Positions 1 through 5,749 of a stretch of 5,749 bases of DNA are shown in pieces. This stretch comes from Dehalococcoidia bacterium UBA1151 (GTDB taxonomy: Bacteria > Chloroflexota > Dehalococcoidia > Lucifugimonadales > Lucifugimonadaceae), in assembly GCA_002311865.1 (NCBI GenBank), contig DBZV01000206.1:5007-10755 (forward strand), read 5' to 3'. The notes beneath the pieces are model-generated. The model had not been told where the DNA came from and did not search any database. It was given only the letters and a program-made list of their open reading frames with translations. Within the stretch, counting starts at the first letter, position 1; each line of letters begins with the position of its first letter. Position numbers and translations under genes: made by a program.

Positions 1-131
1 GGTGTTGGTGTTGGCGTTGGCGTTAGCGTTGGTGTTGGGGAAGGAACTGGGGTTGGGATTGTCGTTGGTGTTGGCGTTAGCGTTGGCGTTAGCGTTGGCG
101 TTGGGGAAGGAACTGGGGTTGGGATTGTCGT
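1..131 (-). repeat. 66-bp tandem repeat encoding a 22-residue Pro/Thr unit
   Basis: Two consecutive units are visible, 131-66 and 65-1, the second cut by the window edge one base short of full length. Each encodes TTIPTPVPSPTPTLTPT followed by LTPTP or PTPTP, so the units are nearly identical in both DNA and protein. Within them a shorter six-base pattern (CCAACG on the coding strand) also repeats. The array probably continues to the left. Repeats of this kind commonly change copy number by slippage, which would alter stalk length in frame because 66 is a multiple of three. Confidence 0.9.
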
Positions 132-848
132 TGGCGTTGGGGTGGGAGTAGGAGTAGGAGCAACAAGAAAAGTCAGGTTGAAATCTGTATTGAATTTTCC
201 AGGAGTGTATGTATCAGATTGGAGGGAAACTTCGCCCATCTCAGTAACTCCAATGAAGAACCGCACTTCCAAGCCAATGTATCGATCTTCTCTTGGGTTT
301 ACGACCAAGCTGTACATCCCGTCGCGGGTAAATACCGTTGGCGAAACGTAATCGTCGATCACGGCAAAAATAGGAACGCCGTCTGACGCGACAAAGCCAC
401 CAGTGATAACTCTGCCTTCATACAGTGCCGCATCGATAATGATAGGAGTCGGCGTTGGCGTTGGGATTGGGGCGGATGAGAAGTTCAAGTCAAGGACTTC
501 AGACTTCGGATAACTGGCCACCATAAATAGCGGCTGTTGATCAGCCCCCACGCTGCCTTCGAGAAGAAACGTAATCGGGTCACCTTGTGCACCACCGATC
601 GGCCCAACAGTCAGACCTACGTAGCGACCATTGACAATCGTCACTGGCGTCGACTCAAACTTATCGCCTATTCGAGCCGTCACCTCAAGACCATCCGGCG
701 CCAGCTCGCCTGCGATAGTGACATTGCCCTGATAGATCACCAGGCTCATCGAGGGCGGAGCCTGGGCAGACGTATCTCTCTGATCAAACGAGAACAGCGC
801 GACCACAACAATTGCGGCTATCACGGCTATGAGACGTACCAATTTCAT
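1..848 (-). CDS. Secreted protein with two tandem beta-rich modules and a Pro/Thr-rich stalk (C-terminus beyond the window)
   Basis: The reading frame is open from the ATG at 848 to the left edge, giving 282 codons without a stop, so the gene is partial. Residues 1-28 look like an export signal: MKLVR, then a hydrophobic core (residues 6-21), then TSA before QAPPS. A cut after A28 is likeliest, because a cut after A30 would leave Pro at +1. Two modules of equal length follow, residues 39-123 and 143-227. They share Y-x-G-x-V, a later Gly, an A-x-DG turn, A-x-I-x-D, a G-x-Y-x-x-L-x-V-x-P stretch and a Phe-ending strand, which indicates an internal duplication of a beta-sandwich-like domain. 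Pro/Thr linkers follow each module (about 127-135 and 231 onwards). Architecture suggests a surface or envelope protein held out on a stalk. I do not recognise a specific family, and what lies beyond the stalk is unknown. A fair ribosome binding site (AAGGGA, 860-865) lies 11 nt before the ATG. Confidence 0.85.
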   Translation of the reverse strand, partial: MKLVRLIAVIAAIVVVALFSFDQRDTSAQAPPSMSLVIYQGNVTIAGELAPDGLEVTARIGDKFESTPVTIVNGRYVGLTVGPIGGAQGDPITFLLEGSVGADQQPLFMVASYPKSEVLDLNFSSAPIPTPTPTPIIIDAALYEGRVITGGFVASDGVPIFAVIDDYVSPTVFTRDGMYSLVVNPREDRYIGLEVRFFIGVTEMGEVSLQSDTYTPGKFNTDFNLTFLVAPTPTPTPTPTTIPTPVPSPTPTLTPTLTPTPTTIPTPVPSPTPTLTPTPTPT

Positions 849-859
849 CGGAAAAAGTA

Positions 860-865
860 TCCCTT
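860..865 (-). promoter_or_regulatory. Ribosome binding site for the PT-stalk gene
   Basis: On the minus strand AAGGGA stands 11 nt before the ATG at 848. The spacing is slightly long, but this ATG is followed directly by a good export signal, which supports the start. Confidence 0.5.
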
Positions 866-873
866 GCAAGAGA

Positions 874-905
874 ACACCCCCTCCCCGCGTTTGGGGAGGG
901 GGTGT
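874..905 (-). terminator. Strong GC-rich hairpin between the two secreted-protein genes
   Basis: The arms 874-886 and 893-905 are perfectly complementary over 13 bp, ten of them G-C, around a six-base loop. The hairpin begins 36 nt after the TAA of the large surface-protein gene. On the minus strand it is followed by TTCTCTTG, a weak T-tract, so it may terminate incompletely or protect the 3' end of the upstream mRNA. It ends 25 nt before the next ATG and I see no good promoter in this 93-base gap. Partial read-through into the PT-stalk gene is therefore possible. The plus strand also has a T-containing tail, but no plus-strand gene ends here. Confidence 0.65.
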
Positions 906-941
906 CCTTTATTGCCTTTTGGCAGGTTCAATCAAACCGTG

Positions 942-1463
942 TTACGGCGTGACTGTCCCGGCTTCGGTTGCGAAGACCCAGAGGCCATCACCAACCGTTA
1001 CCTGATCGTCAGCTTCAACCGCAGTAAAGGCGCCGGTCAAAGCGTCATAGCCGTAGATCTTCGAGACCTCTACGCCCGAGAAGTAGACGGAAGCTGCTGC
1101 AACGTCGGCACCATCTACGATGTCTCCACTGACATCAATTACACCAATCAGGTTCCAACCTACAGCGATCGAAATCGTTGGAGGCAGAGTGGCTGCAGCA
1201 ATTGCAGGGATTGCAACCGTGATCGGGTCGAACGAGGTTGTGTTTACCCAGATTCCCTGAGTCCCATCGAGTGACGCCAGACTGTTTACTGTCAACAGAC
1301 CGCTCACAGCATCACGGACCGAAGTCTTGAAGCTGCCAGAGGATGCATCGTAGGTAAGAACTGTCGTCACGTCGCTGTCAGTAATAACAGCATTGATGGA
1401 GCCGTCAGCAGGTACACCAGGCAGGGACACGAGGTTCCAGCCAGCGATCAGAGCAAGACTGAA
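942..1463 (-). repeat. Duplicated GWNL module at the C-terminus of the surface protein
   Basis: Copy A spans about residues 694-780 and contains AGWNLVSLPGV, then VLTYDASSGSFKT, then a G-x-WV strand (GIWVNT). Copy B spans about 789-866 and contains VGWNLIGVIDV, then IYGYDALTGAFTA, then GDGLWVFA. The order and spacing of these three landmarks match, so the region arose by duplication. Modules of this type are common at the C-terminus of secreted proteins in Chloroflexota and some archaea. A role in attachment or assembly at the surface is inference. Confidence 0.75.
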
Positions 1464-3542
1464 GTCATCGCGCTCGTCAACCGTGAACTCCGCCGAGTCA
1501 TCATCACTGTCATTATCCGCAGCATCTGTTGCGGAAACTGTGATGGTGTGATCGTCAAGGGTAAGTGCAGCTGCGTCACCCGGGAAGCTCCCCGGTGAGA
1601 GGACGAACAACTTGTTGTCCGCCGTGCTTGCGTTCAATGCGGCCAAAACGTCTACCGCAGTTCCGCTGCCAGTTGTAAACGTTGCGGCTGTAAGGGTTAC
1701 TGCCTCAGCGTACTCAACCTGAACAAACGGACTTGCATTCGTAATCGTTGTTCCGTTTGCAGGCGTGAACGTTGGCGATGCCAGAGCGGTGTCGACTTCG
1801 AATGTCACTGCACTGCTAGCAGAAGCATCACTGCCACCGAGTGAGCCGGCGTTGCCAGCTGCGTCGGAACCGGTGATTTCAATTGCCTGGTCACCATCAG
1901 CGAGGAGGTCATCGGTCTCATCAATTTCGACTTCCCACGTATTGGTGCCAGTCACCTTGATGCCCGTAATTGCACGAGCAACCGTTGAAGTGCCAGCGCC
2001 TGGCGTGTGGACGGTGATCACAGGCACGTTGCCCTGAATAGGCTCGTCAGTTGTGATCGTGATGTCAACGGTATCTTTCGTCAGAGTCACGCTCAGCGTC
2101 GCCGTGAAGGTCGGCGCAAGACTGTCTGCTGCCGTAGCACTGTCCACTGAAGACGTGTTCCCAGCTGAGTCACCCAGAGCAGAAACTACCGTAACGGATG
2201 GAGTTGCATCTGGAGCAAGAGCACCAGCCAATGTGAGCTGCACTGTGTCCTTGGCATCGCTGAATACCTGCGCTGCTATCGGCGTAACACCGGCCACGAG
2301 GAAGTCAGATTCCGAAACCGTCGATGCATCAAGGTCCTCGTCAAAGACGACAACCACTGATGTTGGGTCGTCGGCAGTGGCGTCATAAGCCAGTGCATCA
2401 GCGTCCCAGACCGTACCTACTGTTGCAGACACGATATTCGGCGCAACACGGTCAACATTCAGCGTGTTGTCCTGGTTGCCTGCCGTATCGGCGTCAGAGT
2501 CTGTTTGACCTGCGTTGCCCGCAATGTCAGAAACCGTCACATTCCAGCTAACTATAGTTTGCTGAGGTGAGTCGCCCGAATCTAGCAGGTTCGCTGCTGG
2601 TGTGAATTCCGCGGTGATAATCCCACCTGAAGTGGTGATGTCATCTGCGGCAAAATTACCAACGCCGGCACCAGCCGCCCCGCCAACGTTAGACACAATG
2701 TTGAATAAGATCGTGTCCTGGTCAACACCAGATTCGTTGTCCGTAATTTGTACGACGAATGAAGGCTTCCGTTCCTGCGTCTTCAACGCGTCGGCGGGAG
2801 AAGTTATGTCAACCGTCGGCCCGGTTGTCTCAACCGTCGCCGCATCGGTCACGGTGACCGAAGTACCTGACACGGGACTATCGTCAACAAATGACGCCGT
2901 GATCGTGTCCTGGTCAAGGTTAGCAAGCTTGAGCGTTGACGTACTTGTAGTTGCGGCGAGAGTCACTGTTACCGAGAACTCACCACCACTACCAGCGCTC
3001 GTCTCCGTCAGGGTCAAGGTGATTCCTGTGGAATCCTGAGTGCTACTAATTGTCGCGCCGGTGGTGATCTGCTGTATCGTGTCGACGTCGTACGCGATTG
3101 TCAGGTTATCGTCGGTACCGCCTGTGAGGGTACCGATCAACGCAATAAACACACCGCCAGTTGGCGAGTTGTTCTGCACCACCGCAAAATCAACATCTCG
3201 GGTGGATGTCGAAACCCCAACATCGTAAATGGCAAAGTCTGACGAGTCGATTACACCATCGCCGTTCGAATCGGCAAGATTGTCATCCAAATCGAAGAAT
3301 TGCGTCACACCGCCCGCGGCGGCGAACGTAAAGTTTGTGGTCGCAGCCGTTGCTGTATCGCGGTCAGCATCCTGAATCGTGACCTTTACCGCGCCAGTCG
3401 CGGTGTACCACGATTTATCAAGGCTGATCGTGGCGTTAACGTCGGCTCGAACGTCATTGCTCGTACCGATCAAACCGGCCACTGCCACTGCTACCAGCGC
3501 TAAAGCTGCTAGAGCGGTTACCAATTTCGCTGATAGTTTCAC
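942..3542 (-). CDS. Large secreted S-layer-like surface protein with Ig-like modules and duplicated GWNL C-terminal domain
   Basis: This is an 866-residue exported protein ending in TAA. Residues 1-33 form a classical signal peptide: K3/K6, a long Ala/Leu/Val core, and a VRA cleavage site before DVNA. The N-terminal part (about 38-235) begins with ISLDKSWYTATGAVKVTI and contains an EF-hand or dockerin-like loop, DSNGDGVIDSSD at 91-102, with calcium ligands D91, N93, D95, D99 and D102. Four Ig-like modules follow. Each carries a D-x-A-(G/D)-N motif near its end: D339, D458, D560 and D673. The 366-475 module resembles the Ig-like domain of bacterial S-layer proteins (VVVFDEDLDASTV). The C-terminus (about 694-866) holds two copies of a GWNL module. 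The protein has no cysteine, few Lys or Arg and very many Asp, typical of calcium-stabilised surface layers. No SLH domain, LPXTG signal or transmembrane anchor is seen at the C-terminus. The start is GTG, backed by a strong ribosome binding site. A structural surface layer is the best reading; a surface adhesin is the alternative. Confidence 0.85.
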   Translation of the reverse strand: MKLSAKLVTALAALALVAVAVAGLIGTSNDVRADVNATISLDKSWYTATGAVKVTIQDADRDTATAATTNFTFAAAGGVTQFFDLDDNLADSNGDGVIDSSDFAIYDVGVSTSTRDVDFAVVQNNSPTGGVFIALIGTLTGGTDDNLTIAYDVDTIQQITTGATISSTQDSTGITLTLTETSAGSGGEFSVTVTLAATTSTSTLKLANLDQDTITASFVDDSPVSGTSVTVTDAATVETTGPTVDITSPADALKTQERKPSFVVQITDNESGVDQDTILFNIVSNVGGAAGAGVGNFAADDITTSGGIITAEFTPAANLLDSGDSPQQTIVSWNVTVSDIAGNAGQTDSDADTAGNQDNTLNVDRVAPNIVSATVGTVWDADALAYDATADDPTSVVVVFDEDLDASTVSESDFLVAGVTPIAAQVFSDAKDTVQLTLAGALAPDATPSVTVVSALGDSAGNTSSVDSATAADSLAPTFTATLSVTLTKDTVDITITTDEPIQGNVPVITVHTPGAGTSTVARAITGIKVTGTNTWEVEIDETDDLLADGDQAIEITGSDAAGNAGSLGGSDASASSAVTFEVDTALASPTFTPANGTTITNASPFVQVEYAEAVTLTAATFTTGSGTAVDVLAALNASTADNKLFVLSPGSFPGDAAALTLDDHTITVSATDAADNDSDDDSAEFTVDERDDFSLALIAGWNLVSLPGVPADGSINAVITDSDVTTVLTYDASSGSFKTSVRDAVSGLLTVNSLASLDGTQGIWVNTTSFDPITVAIPAIAAATLPPTISIAVGWNLIGVIDVSGDIVDGADVAAASVYFSGVEVSKIYGYDALTGAFTAVEADDQVTVGDGLWVFATEAGTVTP
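3238..3273 (-). other. EF-hand or dockerin-like calcium-binding loop in the surface protein
   Basis: Codons 91-102 read DSNGDGVIDSSD, which fits the D-x-N-x-D-G-x-I-x-x-x-D loop with acidic ligands at positions 1, 5, 9 and 12 and Asn at 3. Only one such loop is clear, so this is a single structural calcium site rather than a full paired dockerin domain. A longer acidic stretch (residues 84-91, DLDDNLAD) sits directly before it. Confidence 0.7.
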
Positions 3543-3550
3543 AGCGTCAG

Positions 3551-3560
3551 TCCCCCTCTT
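3551..3560 (-). promoter_or_regulatory. Strong ribosome binding site that decides the GTG start of the surface protein
   Basis: The minus strand reads AAGAGGGGGA with 8-9 nt to the GTG at 3542, and the signal peptide begins immediately there. CAGT and ACTG (3561-3564 and 3548-3551) flank the site and could form a weak 4-bp stem with the binding site in its loop, leaving it accessible. Confidence 0.7.
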
Positions 3561-3747
3561 ACTGGGCTCCTGTATTCGGTACCACCGGCACCGGGAACGC
3601 CCCTTTGCCTGTAGCAGTGGTCCGACCAGAGTCTCTATATATATGTAGCGGAGCAGGGAGCTACCGATACAAATTTACGTTGGTTAGAACCAGACCAAAG
3701 AAACGACACAAACGGCCGCGCTTCCGTCTGGATTCGCAAACGTGAGA

Positions 3748-3776
3748 ATTTTTGCATTCCGCTCGACTGGTGTCAA
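3748..3776 (-). promoter_or_regulatory. Candidate sigma-70-type promoter for the surface-protein gene
   Basis: On the minus strand a perfect TTGACA (3776-3771) is followed after 17 bp by AAAAAT (3753-3748), preceded by TGC as in an extended -10 element. Transcription would begin near 3741 and give a leader of about 200 nt. The -10 hexamer is not ideal (no TA at its start), so the site is plausible rather than certain. It is the best match in the gap. Confidence 0.45.
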
Positions 3777-3822
3777 GCGGCTTTTTCCTCACGTTCACAC
3801 TCGGTTTCGTAGTGCGACCAAA

Positions 3823-3871
3823 CCGGTTTTATCCGGTTCCGTGTTCTGTTTCGTTCCCCGGATGCCCGGTT
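3823..3871. repeat. CCGGTT repeats upstream of the candidate promoter
   Basis: CCGGTT occurs at 3823-3828, 3833-3838 and 3866-3871. The first two are 10 bp apart, one turn of the helix, and the first is part of the palindrome AACCGGTT (3821-3828). ATCCGG (3831-3836) and CCGGAT (3858-3863) also form an inverted pair. The cluster lies about 50-95 bp upstream of the candidate -35, where an activator could bind. No regulator is identified. Confidence 0.35.
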
Positions 3872-3979
3872 CACTCCATCAGTTGGCAACAACGCTAATC
3901 GTCGCCGTGAAATAGTGTCAATGGATTTTGTTACCCGTGTATTACTACTTCGCGCAAAATAAACGGAATCTATTCACAC

Positions 3980-5443
3980 CTATGCAGAAGCAGTTGCAGC
4001 TTCTGGCTTCATCAACCCGGCCAGGAACTCTTCATTTGTCTGCGTCTTGGACAATCTCTCAATGACGCGCTCCGTGCCTTCTTCCGGCTTTCCAGATTCA
4101 TTGGAGATGATGGATACCATCCGCCGCAGTAGCCAGACCTGCCGTAACTCCGTCTCAGTAAGGAGAAGCTCTTCACGACGGGTTCCGCTGCGCTGAATAT
4201 CAATCGCAGGGTAGATGCGGCGTTCGGCTAATCCTCTATTAAGGTGGAGTTCCATGTTGCCGGTGCCTTTGAACTCTTCATAGATGAGGTCGTCCAGTCG
4301 ACTACCGGTATCAATAAGGCAGGTTGCGATAATGGTGAGGCTACCTTCCTTCTCAACGTTGCGCGCTGCGCCAAAGAATCGCTTCGGTGGATAGAGCGCA
4401 TTGGGGTCCATACCACCGGAGAGCGTCTTACCGGAACTGGGCACTGCTATGTTGTATGCCCGCGCAAGCCTGGTAAGGCTATCTACAAGGATGACGACGT
4501 CTGCGCCGGATTCCACCAGCCTCTTGGCTCTGTCGAGTGCGACTTCAGCTGCGCGACAGTGATCTTCTACTGGTTCATCAAAAGTAGAGCTAAACACCTC
4601 GCCATCGATCGAGCGCCGCATGTCTGTAACTTCTTCCGGTCGCTCACCAATGAGTGCGACAAGAAGGTGGACGTCAGGCTGGTTGGCGGTAATGCCGTCT
4701 GCTATCTGCTGAAGCAAAATCGTTTTACCTGCTTTTGGCGGGGAAACAATTAGTGCTCGCTGACCCTTGCCGATGGGTGAGACCATGTCAATGAGCCTGG
4801 TGGCATATAGCTTGGGAGTGGTAGTGAGGATAAATCGCTCCTCCGGGAACAGAGGGGTCATATCCTCAAATCGTGGCCGCTGGCGCGCATCCTCTGGGCT
4901 CTGGCCGTTCACCACTTCAATACGGATGAGTCCGTAATAACGCTCGTTTTCTTTGGGTGCCTGAACCTGCCCGGCCAGCAGATCTCCGGTACGGAGGTTG
5001 AATCTCCGGACTTGTGATTGCGCTACATAGATATCTTGCGCCGCGGTTCCGCGAGTGCCGTTTGGCTGGCGCAAAAACCCATAGCCATCTGTCATTACAT
5101 CCAGGATGCCTGCGCCAAGAAGAAGATTATTCTCCTCAGCGGCGTGGGTTAGTAACTCAAGGATTAACTCAGTGCGGCGGGGCGGGATCCCATTTTTGAG
5201 ATTTTTCTCCAGCGCCATCTTTCTGAGTTCATCGGTGGTCTTGGCTCCAAGATCACCGAGTTGAGATTTCATCTCCTCTTCGGTGAGCTCCGGCAAGACT
5301 GGCGCGCCATTTGCGGCGCCTCCGCCTCTATTGCGGTTGTTGGAACTGCGTCGCCTGCGATTTCCGCCTGAGCGATTTCTGCCTCGCGACTGTTGTGTGG
5401 TTGCCAGCTGGTAATCCTCCAGATGCTGTGTCTGCGCGTACAT
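3980..5443 (-). CDS. rho: Transcription termination factor Rho
   Basis: This is a hexameric RNA-dependent ATPase that loads on nascent RNA and terminates transcription. Residues 19-43 are a basic Arg/Gly/Asn-rich low-complexity tail. A Rho N-terminal helical domain (about 65-105) and the cold-shock-like primary RNA-binding domain (about 110-205) follow; the latter includes DGYGFLR (119-125) and QVRRFNLRTGD (144-154). In the ATPase core, Walker A is PPKAGKT (235-241), the catalytic-Glu motif is GERPEEV (266-272), and Walker B is VVILVDSLTRLARAYN with D321. The secondary RNA-binding Q-loop is VPSSGKTLSGG (334-344), and the arginine finger lies in SGTRREELL (R422 by comparison with E. coli R366). 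All catalytic elements are present, so the protein should be active. At 487 residues it is longer than E. coli Rho (419), mainly because of the N-terminal extension. The ATG at 5443 is the first start after an in-frame TAA 27 nt upstream. The nearest ribosome-binding-like AGG is 9 nt away. The gene ends with TAG. Confidence 0.98.
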   Translation of the reverse strand: MYAQTQHLEDYQLATTQQSRGRNRSGGNRRRRSSNNRNRGGGAANGAPVLPELTEEEMKSQLGDLGAKTTDELRKMALEKNLKNGIPPRRTELILELLTHAAEENNLLLGAGILDVMTDGYGFLRQPNGTRGTAAQDIYVAQSQVRRFNLRTGDLLAGQVQAPKENERYYGLIRIEVVNGQSPEDARQRPRFEDMTPLFPEERFILTTTPKLYATRLIDMVSPIGKGQRALIVSPPKAGKTILLQQIADGITANQPDVHLLVALIGERPEEVTDMRRSIDGEVFSSTFDEPVEDHCRAAEVALDRAKRLVESGADVVILVDSLTRLARAYNIAVPSSGKTLSGGMDPNALYPPKRFFGAARNVEKEGSLTIIATCLIDTGSRLDDLIYEEFKGTGNMELHLNRGLAERRIYPAIDIQRSGTRREELLLTETELRQVWLLRRMVSIISNESGKPEEGTERVIERLSKTQTNEEFLAGLMKPEAATASA

Positions 5444-5749
5444 CGGCCCTTGCCTGAAATACAGGCCTTACCGGACCAAATTCGCTACATTGGTATTTAA
5501 TTCAGGTTTGGGGGTATTAGGGAATGGCTTGTGGGTCTCTTATTTTGACCAAGACATTGTTTGTGACCGAGGTAGCGCTACGGTTGTCCGCTGCGGAATG
5601 GCGGTAATTGAAGCCGCTTATGTGCTCCGGGCTGTTGCCAGCCTCCCTGAGGTTTCGCACTGTTCTGCTTCTAAATCGAAGGAACCAACTGCGGGAGTGA
5701 AGAAGGGGTGAAAGCTCCAACGTGGAGTTTCCTGATTGACCGGGCTACC
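5444..5749 (-). other. Region upstream of rho: small hairpin near the start, no firm gene
   Basis: About 306 bases hold no coding frame I can support. A 5-bp hairpin (GCCTG/CAGGC, arms 5452-5456 and 5462-5466) lies directly before the rho start and overlaps the only ribosome-binding-like AGG, so it could affect initiation. No clear -35/-10 pair was found. At the right edge the minus strand has a frame open from 5749 to a TAA at 5618 (43 codons), which could be the tail of an upstream gene, but its residues show no recognisable motif. A hairpin at 5712-5730 (8 bp with one G-U on the plus strand, loop ACG) is followed by only a few T's. Confidence 0.4.

Larger units (their letters stand above)
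3543..3979 (-). other. 437-base control region between rho and the surface-protein gene; no gene seen
   Basis: I see no convincing coding frame on either strand. Reading along the minus strand, the region first holds the rho 3' end, where no hairpin with a T-tract is visible, so rho may end without an intrinsic terminator. A TTGACA at 3916-3921 has only a poor partner at 18 bp (TAGCGT). A cluster of CCGGTT repeats lies at 3823-3871 and a better promoter at 3748-3776. After that comes a leader of about 200 nt. It contains an inverted pair GTAGC/GCTAC (3645-3649 and 3660-3664), a TATATATAT run (3636-3644), and a 7-bp hairpin with one G-U pair (arms 3577-3583 and 3587-3593). Confidence 0.6.

Noticed and set aside
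537..1274. Plus-strand open frame of 245 codons
   Set aside because: It lies opposite the two secreted-protein genes and crosses their intergenic hairpin. Its protein is a mix of Arg, Cys and His without domain or motif, as expected from an antisense shadow.
3255..3275. GTTCGAATC resembling a tRNA T-loop
   Set aside because: It is inside the surface-protein coding frame, at the calcium loop, and no acceptor, D or anticodon arms surround it.
3560..3630. Possible cyclic-di-GMP (GEMM-I) riboswitch in the surface-protein leader
   Set aside because: A GCTACAGG segment and the GGTGCCGGTGGTACCGA hairpin recall the 3' half of that riboswitch, but the 5' half with its GCAAACC and GNRA loop is missing. 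A covariance-model search would settle it.
3916..3921. Second TTGACA on the minus strand as a main promoter
   Set aside because: At 16-18 bp downstream only poor -10 candidates are found (ATTAGC, TTAGCG, TAGCGT). The site at 3748-3776 is better.
4244..4753. Plus-strand open frame of 169 codons opposite rho
   Set aside because: It is fully antisense to the conserved ATPase core of rho and shows no recognisable protein features.
5490..5720. Two short frames upstream of rho, one on each strand (73 and 67 codons)
   Set aside because: They overlap each other, lack good ribosome binding sites and have no recognisable motif. The hairpin just after the plus-strand frame is followed by only a few T's.

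Overview
The window shows three protein-coding genes, all on the minus strand, so the reading order runs from high to low coordinates: rho (5443 to 3980), a large secreted S-layer-like protein (3542 to 942), and a second secreted protein with Pro-Thr linkers that runs off the left edge (848 to 1). The Rho sequence is clearly bacterial. Three traits suggest a Chloroflexota lineage, perhaps Dehalococcoidia or the marine SAR202 group: the GWNLVSLP-type surface modules, PTPTP-linked secreted domains, and a Rho with an Arg/Gly/Asn-rich N-terminus. That placement is inference from protein style only; no rRNA or other marker gene is present.

Right part (3980-5749): an intact transcription termination factor Rho, with about 300 bases upstream in which I see no firm gene. 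Middle gap (3543-3979): 437 bases that hold the end of the rho transcript and the control region of the surface-protein gene. It contains a plausible sigma-70-type promoter, about 200 nt of leader, small hairpins and a strong ribosome binding site before a GTG start. Centre (942-3542): an 866-residue, very acidic, cysteine-free exported protein. It has an EF-hand-like calcium loop, four Ig-like modules each ending in a D-x-A-(G/D)-N motif, and a duplicated GWNL module at the C-terminus.

Left part (1-941): a perfect 13-bp GC-rich hairpin lies between the surface-protein gene and the next one. The third gene starts with a hydrophobic export signal, carries two related 85-residue beta-rich modules, and enters a Pro/Thr stalk encoded by an exact-period 66-bp DNA repeat. 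The two secreted proteins probably belong to the cell envelope: one as a structural surface layer or surface adhesin, the other as a stalked surface protein. Their adjacency suggests a common location but does not prove a shared function. Rho is a housekeeping neighbour. I found no mobile element, CRISPR array, rRNA or tRNA, and nothing that amounts to a convincing new multi-gene system.
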